The position numbers and the translations under genes were made by a program. This document shows, one piece after another, positions 25,042 to 33,042 of a stretch of 48,658 nt of DNA. The stretch is from an uncultured Collinsella sp. (GTDB lineage: Bacteria > Actinomycetota > Coriobacteriia > Coriobacteriales > Coriobacteriaceae), in the NCBI GenBank assembly GCA_900545745.1, contig URAD01000013.1:1-48658 (forward strand), read 5' to 3'. Each line of letters begins with the position of its first letter. Within the stretch, counting starts at the first letter, position 1. The notes beneath the pieces were generated by a model. It had not been told where the DNA came from. It did no database searches and saw only the letters and a program-made list of their open reading frames with translations.

Positions 25042-25890
25042 ATGCCAAGCTGGAATATTCATATCGCTCAGACGGAGCGTTTGCTGGAGCGCGCCGGTGC
25101 GCTTGCCAAGAGCGTGCGCGACTGCAATGCCTTTTTGTTTGGCTGCGTGGTTCCGGATATCTTCGTGGGCTATATGGTCCCTGGCATCGCCGATCCCATC
25201 CCGTACCGCATTACGCACTTTGCCAAGCCTGAGCCCATTCCTAAGCCTCGTGAGCATGAGTTCTGGGATACCTATGTGGCACCGTTGCTTAAAAGTTCAC
25301 CCACCGGTGCGCCGGCCGCGGCGACCTCGATTATCGAGGAACGCGAGCGACTGAACCGTGTGCACTATCCCCAGCGCTACAAGGATGCCGAGCCGGTTGC
25401 CGGTCCCGGCGCCTGTGAGTTCTCGCTTGCATCCGAAGATGTGGCGCAGTCGCTGCTCGATTTAACGCTGGGTGTCTGGTCGCATCTGGTGGCCGACACG
25501 GTATGGAACACGCGTGTGAACCAGTATCTGGAGGCGCACGGCGGCAAGCCGTGTGAGGAGTTCCGCATTAAAAAACAAGGCGACTTTGACTGGTTTGGCA
25601 AGACGCTCGGCATTGTTTCCATCCCGCGTGCGACTGATCGTCTGTATACCGCTGCGACGCGTTTTGGGCAGTATCCCATCCATAAAGAATATGTGCTCAA
25701 GACCATCGGCGTCATGCACGAGATCGTGCGCGAAAACCCCGGCGAGCCCGATCATCCGCCGTATCGCCTGCTAACCGAGGAGTTTTTCGATGCAACGTTT
25801 ACCGAGGTCATCGAGCTGACCGAGGCAGGATTTGCGGCTCGCGTTGCCGCTTCTGACATTCCCGCAGTCCCCCTGATCGCTAGCTGCTAG
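25042..25890 (+). CDS. Zinc-dependent phospholipase C family protein
   Basis: The 282-aa product matches the zinc-dependent phospholipase C-like family (Zn_dep_PLPC). The features seen are the N-terminal SWNIHIAQTERLL, then FGCVVPDIFVGY and the helix WSHLVADTVWNTRVNQY, with His and Asp spaced for a trinuclear metal site. Unlike secreted clostridial phospholipases it has no signal peptide, so it is probably cytoplasmic, and its substrate is unknown. ATG 25042 follows GGGGGTGG; an alternative ATG at 25030 sits upstream of that site. TATAGT at 25010-25015 is a likely -10 element, so it seems transcribed apart from nikO. Confidence 0.78.
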   Translation: MPSWNIHIAQTERLLERAGALAKSVRDCNAFLFGCVVPDIFVGYMVPGIADPIPYRITHFAKPEPIPKPREHEFWDTYVAPLLKSSPTGAPAAATSIIEERERLNRVHYPQRYKDAEPVAGPGACEFSLASEDVAQSLLDLTLGVWSHLVADTVWNTRVNQYLEAHGGKPCEEFRIKKQGDFDWFGKTLGIVSIPRATDRLYTAATRFGQYPIHKEYVLKTIGVMHEIVRENPGEPDHPPYRLLTEEFFDATFTEVIELTEAGFAARVAASDIPAVPLIASC

Positions 25891-26025
25891 CCGGCCGGCT
25901 TGACGGTGAACAGTTCATCCCAATTGACCAACGGCTCCCGTCGCAGGCGTCTTCGGTGGTGCGCTCGGCATCGGAGAGGCTTGCGACTGAACGCAAATCG
26001 ATGAGGCGGCATATGAAGAAGGTCT

Positions 26026-26062
26026 TAAAAAAGCCCGGAAGGCAATGCCTTCCGGGCCCTTT
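26026..26062 (-). terminator. Terminator of pyk
   Basis: An 11-bp perfect stem (GCCCGGAAGGC at 26033-26043, complement at 26047-26057, loop AAT) runs into T6 on the minus strand. It lies about 30 nt past the pyk stop codon. Confidence 0.9.
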
Positions 26063-26090
26063 GCAATGCAAATCTGCTTGCAAGTGCGAT

Positions 26091-27551
26091 TTAGCGCACC
26101 TGAGCGACGTAAGCGACGTTGGTCGAGGAGACCTTGTCCTCGAGCTGGACGCTCATGCGGGGATCGCCGGCGGTAGCGACGGTCAGGTCGCCAGTCTCGA
26201 CGTAGCCGAGCTCCTTAGCGGTCTCGATCGCCTTGACGATCGTGCCGTTGACGGTGCCCTGGGTAATCTCGGCCTGGTGCGGGATAACGCCCCAGTACAT
26301 GATCATCTGCTGGACGGCCCACTCGTGGCGGGAGAACGCGCAGATCGGCATGTTGGGACGGAAGTGCGAGATCAGGCGAGCGGTACGACCGGTGGTCGTC
26401 GGCACGGTGATGCACTTGGCGCCAACGGTGGTAGCCATGTTCACAGCGGACATACCCACAACGTTGTTGACGACGCGGGTGCCGTGAGCATCGGCCGGAA
26501 TCTCGAGCGGAGCGTGGGCCGGGAGGTACTTCTCGGTCTCGAGAGCGATGCTGGCCTGCATCTTGACGGCCTCGACCGGGTACTTGCCGGCAGCGGACTC
26601 GCCGGAAAGCATAACGGCGTCGGTGCCGTCGTAAATGGCGTTAGCAACGTCGGCAACCTCGGCGCGCGTCGGGCGCGGGTTCTGCTGCATGGAGTCGAGC
26701 ATCTGCGTAGCGGTGATAACGGGCTTGTAGGCCGCGTTGCACTTAGCGATGATCTCCTTCTGGATGTGCGGAACGAGCTCGGGCTTGATCTCGATGCCCA
26801 GGTCGCCACGGGCGACCATGATGCCGTCGGAAGCCTCGAGGATCTCGTCGAAGTTCTCGACGCCCAGGGCGCACTCGATCTTCGGGAAGATCGTCACGTG
26901 CTCGCCGCCGTTCTCGCGGCAAAGCTCGCGGATGCCGCGGACGGACTCGCCGTCACGGATGAAGGAAGCGGCGATGTAGTCGATGTTCTCGGTCAGGCCA
27001 AAGAGGATGTCCTGACGATCGCGCTCGGTGATGGCGGGCAGCGAGATGTTGACGTTGGGCATGTTGACGCCCTTGCGCTCGCCGATCAGGCCGTCGTTCT
27101 TAACGACGCAGGTCATGTCCTGGCCGTCGACGGACTCGACCTCGAGGGCAACCAGACCGTCATCGATCAGGATAAGGGAGCCCTTCTCGACCTCGGAGGG
27201 CAGAGCCAGGTAGTCGAGGGAGATGTGCTCAGAGGTGCCGTGGAAATCTTCGGACGTGGGCTGAGCGGTGACGACGATCTTGTCGCCGGTCTTGACGGCA
27301 ACCTTCTTGCCGTCGACCAAAAGGCCGGTGCGGACCTCGGGGCCCTTGGTGTCGAGCAGGATGCCGACGGGCATGCCGAGCTCCTTGGAAATACGACGGA
27401 CGCGCTCGATGCGACCGTGGTGCTCGTCGTAGGATCCGTGCGAGAAGTTAAAACGGGCGACGTTCATGCCCGCCTTGATCATCTCGCGGATGGTCTCGTC
27501 GCTATCGCAGGCGGGACCCATGGTGCATACAATCTTGGTGCGCTTGTACAT
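26091..27551 (-). CDS. pyk: Pyruvate kinase
   Basis: The 486-aa product converts phosphoenolpyruvate and ADP to pyruvate and ATP in glycolysis. The barrel and lid motifs are all present: RTKIVCTMGPA (start), ARFNFSHG (about 33-40), LLDTKGPEVRTG (about 65-76) and the catalytic IFPKIE and GIMVARGDLGIEI (about 215-250). The C-terminal domain contains PTTTGRTARLIS, which is compatible with effector binding, and there is no added PEP-utiliser domain. GGAGG lies 5 nt before the ATG. It is monocistronic with a terminator at 26026-26062. An AT-rich region with palindromes lies upstream of its promoter. Confidence 0.97.
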   Translation of the reverse strand: MYKRTKIVCTMGPACDSDETIREMIKAGMNVARFNFSHGSYDEHHGRIERVRRISKELGMPVGILLDTKGPEVRTGLLVDGKKVAVKTGDKIVVTAQPTSEDFHGTSEHISLDYLALPSEVEKGSLILIDDGLVALEVESVDGQDMTCVVKNDGLIGERKGVNMPNVNISLPAITERDRQDILFGLTENIDYIAASFIRDGESVRGIRELCRENGGEHVTIFPKIECALGVENFDEILEASDGIMVARGDLGIEIKPELVPHIQKEIIAKCNAAYKPVITATQMLDSMQQNPRPTRAEVADVANAIYDGTDAVMLSGESAAGKYPVEAVKMQASIALETEKYLPAHAPLEIPADAHGTRVVNNVVGMSAVNMATTVGAKCITVPTTTGRTARLISHFRPNMPICAFSRHEWAVQQMIMYWGVIPHQAEITQGTVNGTIVKAIETAKELGYVETGDLTVATAGDPRMSVQLEDKVSSTNVAYVAQVR

Positions 27552-27614
27552 TCAGACCTCCATCTGACATCGTCTTGCGCTGATAGATAAACCATAAGAA
27601 ATTAAACTGAGATG

Positions 27615-27860
27615 ATTATAACGAAATGCCGACCGAATACCTCAAAAAATCGACCGTATGCCGAATTAGAAGTTCATTTTTTGCGGTAAAAACGGTATAT
27701 GAAAAATCTTTACCAACCGTTCTGACCGCTGCTATCTGGGCGATATTTCAGTTTGATGATGCACCGAAGAAAAAACGTTTTATCAATGTTGAGCATCACA
27801 CGGTCTGCATCGTTGCACTCGAGCCGTGTTTCCAATTGGAATGTTTTGGCTAGACGCGCC
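27615..27860 (-). promoter_or_regulatory. AT-rich upstream region of pyk
   Basis: The 27552-27993 gap holds no credible gene. On the minus strand a perfect TATAAT lies at 27615-27620, about 65 nt before pyk; TTGAGG at 27640-27645 is a poor -35 element with a 19-nt spacer. The 27590-27850 segment is much more AT-rich than its surroundings. It contains a GGTAAA/TTTACC inverted repeat (27685-27690, 27709-27714), repeated GACCGNAT-like words and the palindrome AAAACGTTTT (27772-27781). These are possible regulator sites. Confidence 0.45.
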
Positions 27861-27929
27861 GCTTTGGGGTACCATAGCCCCACTATCAACTGCCGCTCAG
27901 CACGGCAGCCTTGATGAGCCCTTGCCCTT

Positions 27930-27983
27930 CTCCTGGGAATTATGATCGGGCATCAATCTGCTGAGTGGCCCGAATCCCAGGAG
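27930..27983 (+). promoter_or_regulatory. Hairpin sequestering the RBS of the P-type ATPase gene
   Basis: CTCCTGGGA (27930-27938) pairs perfectly with TCCCAGGAG (27975-27983), with an inner CGGGC/GCCCG pair (27947-27951, 27968-27972). The right arm includes the AGGAG of the AGGAGGGG ribosome binding site, so the folded leader should block translation. Two further small stems, GGGG/CCCC and CTGCCG/CGGCAG, lie upstream (27870-27910). Confidence 0.6.
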
Positions 27984-27993
27984 GGGACTCTAT

Positions 27994-30675
27994 ATGCAAA
28001 AGGAATACCTGTCCGCCGCGGCGGAGGTACTCAGCGACCAAGGTGTCGATGAGAACCTCGGCCTGAGCAACGACGAGGCGTCGTCGCGCCTCGCCAAGAC
28101 AGGCCCTAACAAGCTCGAGGAAGCCGAGAAGACGCCGTTGTGGAAGCGCTTCTTTGAGCAGATGGCCGACCCCATGGTTATCATGCTGATCGTTGCCGCC
28201 GTCATCAGCGCGCTCACGGGCATGGTCAAGGGCGAGGCGGACTTTGCCGATGTCGCCATCATCATGTTCGTCGTTATCGTCAACTCGGTGCTGGGCGTGG
28301 TTCAGGAGGCTAAAAGCGAGGAGGCCCTCGAGGCCCTGCAGGAGATGAGCGCGGCGCAGTCCAAGGTGCTGCGCGACGGCAAGCTCGTGCACCTGCCGAG
28401 CGCCGAGCTCGTGCCCGGCGATGTGATCATGCTCGAGGCGGGCGACTCCGTCCCGGCCGACTGCCGTGTGCTCGAGAGCGCCACGATGAAGATCGAGGAG
28501 GCCGCCCTTACCGGCGAGTCCGTGCCCGTCGAGAAGCATGCCAACGTCATTGAGCTCGCCGCCGGCATCGACGACGTGCCGCTCGGCGACCGCAAGAACA
28601 TGTGCTACATGGGTTCCACCGTGGTATACGGCCGCGGTCGCGCCGTCGTGGTCGGCACCGGTATGAACACCGAGATGGGCAAGATCGCCGGCGCCCTGGC
28701 CGAGGCCAAGGAAGAGCTCACGCCGCTGCAGGTGAAGCTCGCCGAGCTCAGCCGCATCCTTACCATCATGGTTATCGTCATCTGCGTCGTCATCTTTGGC
28801 GTCGACATCATCCGTCACGGCGTGGGCAACGTCCTCACCGACCCGACAGCCTTGCTCGATACCTTTATGGTCGCCGTCTCGCTCGCCGTCGCTGCCATCC
28901 CCGAGGGCCTGGTCGCCGTCGTGACCATCGTGCTGTCGCTTGGCGTGACCAAGATGGCCAAGCGCCAGGCAATCATCCGCAAGCTTTCCGCCGTCGAGAC
29001 CCTTGGCTGCACACAGACCATCTGCTCCGACAAGACCGGTACCCTCACCCAGAACAAGATGACCGTCGTCAAGCACGAGCTCGCTGCCCCTAAGGAGAAG
29101 TTCCTGGCCGGCATGGCTCTGTGCTCCGACGCCCAGTGGGACGAGGAACTGGGCGAGGCTGTGGGTGAGCCGACCGAGTGTGCGCTCGTCAACGATGCCG
29201 GCAAGGCGGGGCTCACTGGCCTGACTGCCGAGCATCCGCGCGTGGGCGAGGCCCCGTTTGACTCGGGCCGCAAGATGATGTCCGTGGTCGTCGAGACCCT
29301 GGACGGCGAGTACGAGCAGTACACCAAGGGCGCGCCCGACGTGGTGATCGGCCTGTGTACCCATATCTACGAGGGCGACAAGGTTGTCCCCCTGACCGAG
29401 GAGCGTCGCGCCGAGCTCGTGGCCGCCAACAAGGCCATGGCCGACGAGGCCCTGCGCGTGCTGGCGCTGGCGAGCCGCACCTACACCGAGGTCCCGGCCG
29501 ACTGCAGCCCCGCCGCGCTCGAGCATGACCTGGTCTTCTGCGGCCTGTCCGGCATGATTGACCCGGTCCGCCCCGAGGTCGCCGACGCCATCCGCGAGGC
29601 GCACGACGCCGGTATCCGCACCGTCATGATTACGGGCGACCACATCGACACCGCCGTGGCCATCGCCAAGCAGCTGGGCATCGTCACCGATCGCAGCCAT
29701 GCCATCACCGGTGCCGACCTCGATCGCATGAGCGACGAGGAGCTCGACGCGCACATCGAGGACTACGGCGTGTACGCCCGCGTTCAGCCCGAGCATAAGA
29801 CCCGCATCGTCGAGGCTTGGAAGTCGCGCGACCAGATCGTGGCCATGACGGGCGACGGCGTCAACGACGCCCCGTCCATCAAGCGTGCCGACATCGGCGT
29901 GGGCATGGGCATCACCGGTACCGACGTCACCAAGAACGTTGCCGACATGGTGCTCGCCGACGACAACTTCGCCACCATCATCGGTGCCTGCGAAGAGGGC
30001 CGTCGCATCTACGACAACATCCGCAAGGTCATCCAGTTCCTGCTTTCGGCCAACCTTGCCGAGGTGTTCTCGGTGTTTATCGCCACGCTCATCGGCTTTA
30101 CCATCTTTCAGCCGGTGCAGCTGCTGTGGGTGAACCTGGTCACCGACTGCTTCCCCGCGCTCGCGCTGGGCATGGAGGATGCCGAGGGCGACATCATGAA
30201 GCGCAAGCCGCGCAACGCCAAGGACGGCGTCTTTGCCGGACATATGGGTCTGGACTGCGTGGTCCAGGGCCTGATCATCACCGTGCTGGTGCTGGCGAGC
30301 TTCTTTGTGGGCGTGTACTTTGACATGGGCTACATCCACATCGCCGATATGATCGCCGGCAATGCCGACGAGGAAGGCGTGATGATGGCGTTCATCACGC
30401 TCAACATGGTCGAGATTTTCCACTGCTTCAATATGCGCAGCCGTCGTGCGTCGCTGTTCACCATGAAAAAGCAGAACAAGTGGCTGTGGGCTTCCGCCGC
30501 GCTGGCACTGGTGCTGACGGTGATCGTGACCGTGCAGCCGACGCTTGCCGAGATGTTCTTCGGCCCTGTGACGCTTGAGCTCAAGGGCGTTCTTGCCGCT
30601 TTGGGCCTGGCCTTCCTGATCATCCCGCTTATGGAGATCTACAAGGCGATCATGCGCGCGGTGGAGAAGGAGTAG
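27994..30675 (+). CDS. Calcium-type P2 cation-transporting ATPase
   Basis: The 893-aa product is a type II P-type ATPase related to SERCA/PMCA pumps, probably exporting Ca2+ (or Mn2+). The N-terminal cation ATPase domain begins the chain. TGES lies in the actuator domain (ALTGESVPVEK, about residue 170) and the phosphorylation site is CSDKTGTLTQNKM (Asp about 346). The hinge GDGVNDAPSIKRADIGVGMG lies about 623. The membrane ion-site signatures are AAIPEGLVAVVTI in TM4 and LWVNLVTDCFPALALG in TM6, where Glu, Asn and Asp bind Ca2+ in family members. Ten helices are expected. The ATG has GGAGGGG upstream, in an inverted repeat. A large hairpin and a terminator follow. Confidence 0.95.
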   Translation: MQKEYLSAAAEVLSDQGVDENLGLSNDEASSRLAKTGPNKLEEAEKTPLWKRFFEQMADPMVIMLIVAAVISALTGMVKGEADFADVAIIMFVVIVNSVLGVVQEAKSEEALEALQEMSAAQSKVLRDGKLVHLPSAELVPGDVIMLEAGDSVPADCRVLESATMKIEEAALTGESVPVEKHANVIELAAGIDDVPLGDRKNMCYMGSTVVYGRGRAVVVGTGMNTEMGKIAGALAEAKEELTPLQVKLAELSRILTIMVIVICVVIFGVDIIRHGVGNVLTDPTALLDTFMVAVSLAVAAIPEGLVAVVTIVLSLGVTKMAKRQAIIRKLSAVETLGCTQTICSDKTGTLTQNKMTVVKHELAAPKEKFLAGMALCSDAQWDEELGEAVGEPTECALVNDAGKAGLTGLTAEHPRVGEAPFDSGRKMMSVVVETLDGEYEQYTKGAPDVVIGLCTHIYEGDKVVPLTEERRAELVAANKAMADEALRVLALASRTYTEVPADCSPAALEHDLVFCGLSGMIDPVRPEVADAIREAHDAGIRTVMITGDHIDTAVAIAKQLGIVTDRSHAITGADLDRMSDEELDAHIEDYGVYARVQPEHKTRIVEAWKSRDQIVAMTGDGVNDAPSIKRADIGVGMGITGTDVTKNVADMVLADDNFATIIGACEEGRRIYDNIRKVIQFLLSANLAEVFSVFIATLIGFTIFQPVQLLWVNLVTDCFPALALGMEDAEGDIMKRKPRNAKDGVFAGHMGLDCVVQGLIITVLVLASFFVGVYFDMGYIHIADMIAGNADEEGVMMAFITLNMVEIFHCFNMRSRRASLFTMKKQNKWLWASAALALVLTVIVTVQPTLAEMFFGPVTLELKGVLAALGLAFLIIPLMEIYKAIMRAVEKE

Positions 30676-30686
30676 GTCGAAAGGCC

Positions 30687-30796
30687 ATCCTTCCCACCGG
30701 CCCGACCGCCTGCGGGGTTTCTTCTTCGCTGGTCCTCGCGCTTCGCGCTGCGGGATCGCTCAGAAGAAACCCCTCCCGGCGGGCGGGCCTTCGGAT
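30687..30796. repeat. Large imperfect hairpin after the P-type ATPase gene
   Basis: Nested arms pair ATCC (30687-30690) with GGAT (30793-30796), GGCCCGACCGCC (30699-30710) with its near complement (30778-30789), and GGGGTTTCTTCT (30714-30725) perfectly with 30762-30773. The arms enclose a smaller GCGC-rich stem. There is no T tract directly after it; a true terminator follows at 30837. Confidence 0.6.
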
Positions 30797-30836
30797 AACC
30801 TCTCGGGACCATGAGCTGAGGGAAAGTATGTGAGTC

Positions 30837-30867
30837 GGTCGAGCGTTTGCTCGACCGGCTCTTTTTG
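30837..30867 (+). terminator. Terminator downstream of the P-type ATPase gene
   Basis: GGTCGAGC (30837-30844) and GCTCGACC (30849-30856) form an 8-bp stem followed by GGCTCTTTTTG. The CTCTTTTTGATTTA end is repeated at about 30890-30903. Confidence 0.85.
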
Positions 30868-30945
30868 ATTTAGGGCTTTGCCCGGCCAGCTCTTTTTGAT
30901 TTAAAATACCTGCTCAGTTGTGATTTATGGTGCTGGGAGGCGCTT

Positions 30946-32130
30946 GTGGGCAAGGCGAAGGCTAAGGCGAAGAAAAAGACGACGGGGGCGCGGGCTAAGC
31001 GCGATCGTCGTCGGAAGCTCGCGACCGAAGCGCCCGTGTCTGCCGAGGAGTTGTTGGCGAGCGTACCGGGGCTCGATGCGCTGCAGGACGTTCCGGCGTT
31101 TGATGACCTGCCGGTCGATGAAGCCCAGCAGACTGCCTTTGATGATTTCTGCGCACATGCCGAGGAGCCCGAGCAGATGCAGCTGGGTGCCGTTATTCGC
31201 CTGGATCGCGGGTTTCCGCTGGTGGCCACTGCCGACGACACCTTTCGCGCCGAGCATGCCGTGGGGTTTGCCAAGTCGCGCGGCGAGGACGAGGTCCTGC
31301 TGCCTGCCGTGGGCGACCGTGTGGCGGTGCGCCGCGCTCCCGGGCACGATATGGGCGTGATTGAGTGCGTGCTGCCGCGCCGTACGAGCTTTGAGCGTTG
31401 GCGCGGCCGTGCCCGCGGAGAGCGCCAGGTGCTCTGCTCCAACGTGGATAGCGTGCTAATCGTGCAGGCGCTCGGTGCCGGCGAGGTACTGCTCGACCGC
31501 GTGGCGCGCTCGCTGGTGTTGGCGCTTGACTGCGATGCCGAGCCGGTGGTGGTGCTTACCAAAGCTGACCGCTGCGATGCCGAGGAGCTCGAGCGCGATC
31601 TGGACCGCGTGCGCCGCCTGGTGGGTCCGGACGTGCGCGTGATCGTGACGTCCTCTGCCGAGGGCCGCGGCCTGGACGAGGTCCGTGCCTGCGTGCCTGC
31701 CGGGAGCTGCGCCATGATTCTGGGCGAGTCGGGTGCCGGCAAGTCGACGCTGCTCAATGCACTGCTGGGCCACGATGCGTTGGCGACCGGCGGTGTGCGC
31801 GAACGCGACGACCAGGGCCGTCACACTACCGTCGCGCGCGTGATGGTGGCGCTGCCGGGCGACGCCGGCGTGATCGCCGATGCCCCGGGCCTGCGCAGTC
31901 TACCGCTCGTGGGTCACGAGCGGGGTCTGGCGCGCGCCTTCCCCGAGATTGTCGAGGCATCGCGCGCATGCCGGTTTGGCGATTGCACACATACCCATGA
32001 GCCGGGCTGCGCCGTTCGCGAGGCCGAGGACGCCGGGCAGATCGACAGCCTGCGGCTGGAAACGTTCCAAAACCTGGCGTCATCCATGCGCGTGAGCGCT
32101 CAAATACTCGATCCCGATGTTCATCTGTAA
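30946..32130 (+). CDS. rsgA: Ribosome small-subunit-dependent GTPase A
   Basis: RsgA is a circularly permuted GTPase that helps the 30S subunit mature. The 394-aa product has a Lys/Arg-rich N-terminal tail (residues 1-25, longer than usual) and an OB-fold at about 75-150. The GTPase motifs follow in permuted order: G4 LTKADRC (about 204), G1 GESGAGKSTLLNAL (about 262) and G3 DAPGLRSLP (about 312). The C-terminal zinc knuckle is CRFGDCTHTHEPGC (about 345), with Cys-x-x-x-x-Cys-x-His and a last Cys. The GTG start at 30946 has GGGAGG 5 nt upstream. It is flanked by terminators on both sides and is therefore monocistronic. Confidence 0.95.
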   Translation: MGKAKAKAKKKTTGARAKRDRRRKLATEAPVSAEELLASVPGLDALQDVPAFDDLPVDEAQQTAFDDFCAHAEEPEQMQLGAVIRLDRGFPLVATADDTFRAEHAVGFAKSRGEDEVLLPAVGDRVAVRRAPGHDMGVIECVLPRRTSFERWRGRARGERQVLCSNVDSVLIVQALGAGEVLLDRVARSLVLALDCDAEPVVVLTKADRCDAEELERDLDRVRRLVGPDVRVIVTSSAEGRGLDEVRACVPAGSCAMILGESGAGKSTLLNALLGHDALATGGVRERDDQGRHTTVARVMVALPGDAGVIADAPGLRSLPLVGHERGLARAFPEIVEASRACRFGDCTHTHEPGCAVREAEDAGQIDSLRLETFQNLASSMRVSAQILDPDVHL

Positions 32131-32148
32131 TTGATTTTTCCTATGACA

Positions 32149-32182
32149 GCCGTCTCCCAACTGTTCGGGAGACGGCTTTTTT
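32149..32182 (+). terminator. Terminator of rsgA
   Basis: GCCGTCTCCC (32149-32158) pairs with GGGAGACGGC (32167-32176), followed by TTTTTT. In the gap before the Tad operon an inverted pair GACCAAAA (32224-32231) and TTTTGGTC (32262-32269), and a TTGACA at 32280-32285 without a good -10, are the only visible signals. Confidence 0.92.
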
Positions 32183-32382
32183 GCTGCGAAAAAGCCTCGA
32201 AACATGCAGTTTGCTGACGTGCTGACCAAAACCTTGCCATGAGCTTGACGGGCTGGTCAGCTTTTGGTCGGCGATTGGTTTGACATCGAAAACCAAGATC
32301 GCGATTGCGCCGCTTTGCACTCTGACCGCCCAGACAATGGTGGTACGGGCATTCGCCCGGCACTGCCATGAGAGGAGCGGCC

Positions 32383-33042
32383 GTGAACAAGAGCAAGCGC
32401 ATCGCCATCAGTCTGGTCGCGGGCGTGCTCGCTGCTCTGCTCTGCATGGTTTACGGCTCGTCGATCCGCTCGCAAGCCGAACAGGTCCAGGCTGAGACCT
32501 TGGCCAAGTACGGTGGCGATCGCGTCGAGGTATGCGTCGCGGCGCGCGATATCGATGTGGGCGAGACCCTCGATGAGACCAATGTCATAACCCAGGAATG
32601 GCTGACGAGCCTGCTGCCGCGTGACGCGGCGACCGAGCTGCGCCAGGTGCGCGGCGACGTGACGACTTCGCGTATTCCCAAAAACGCCGTGATCTGCAAT
32701 GTCTACACCAAGGCCGAGAGCCACAAGCTCGAGGTGCCTAAGGGCAAGGTCGCCGTTTCGGTGGCGGTCGATGCCGAGCACTCGGTCGGCGGTGCCACGG
32801 GCGTGGGCAGCTATGTGGACGTGTACGTGCAAAAAGATGGCGTAACCGATCGACTGTGCGGCGCGCACGTGATCGATACCAGTGAGGATTCCGGTGCCAC
32901 GCGCGAGGGCAAGATCGAATGGGTGACGCTGGCGGCTGACCCCGAAGACGTCAAGGAACTGCTGGGAGCCTCGGGCAAGGGAACGGTCAGCTTGACGATT
33001 CCCGCCACGGCGCGCGGCAAAAAGAGCGGAGGCGACGAGTGA
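32383..33042 (+). CDS. cpaB: Flp pilus assembly protein CpaB (SAF domain)
   Basis: The 219-aa product matches CpaB/RcpC, a membrane-anchored periplasmic or extracytoplasmic component of Tad pili. It has a short cytoplasmic N-terminus, one transmembrane helix (about residues 7-25, IAISLVAGVLAALLCMVYG) and an SAF domain at about 45-110 (VCVAARDIDVGETLDETNV, then RIPKNAVICNVY). The C-terminal part, with SVGSYVDVYVQKDG-like GVGSYVDVYVQKDG, is also typical. The GTG at 32383 has AGGAG 5 nt upstream; the ATG at 32368 does not. It is the first gene of the Tad operon and overlaps the next gene by 4 nt. Confidence 0.88.
   Translation: MNKSKRIAISLVAGVLAALLCMVYGSSIRSQAEQVQAETLAKYGGDRVEVCVAARDIDVGETLDETNVITQEWLTSLLPRDAATELRQVRGDVTTSRIPKNAVICNVYTKAESHKLEVPKGKVAVSVAVDAEHSVGGATGVGSYVDVYVQKDGVTDRLCGAHVIDTSEDSGATREGKIEWVTLAADPEDVKELLGASGKGTVSLTIPATARGKKSGGDE

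Noticed and set aside
25956..27590. 544-aa open frame on the plus strand opposite pyk
   Set aside because: Mirror of pyk codons with biased composition; the minus-strand frame has all pyruvate kinase motifs.
27626..27853. 75-aa ORF in the pyk-ATPase gap
   Set aside because: No ribosome binding site, no motif, and it lies in an AT-rich region more easily read as regulatory.
27850..27993. yybP-ykoY manganese riboswitch before the P-type ATPase
   Set aside because: The typical conserved loop sequences are not there; only simple stems are visible.
27940..30423. 827-aa open frame on the minus strand opposite the P-type ATPase
   Set aside because: Same artefact of codon bias; the plus-strand frame has all P-type ATPase motifs.
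32183..32382. Confident promoter for the Tad operon at TTGACA 32280-32285
   Set aside because: There is no acceptable -10 element at the right distance, so it was only mentioned, not called.
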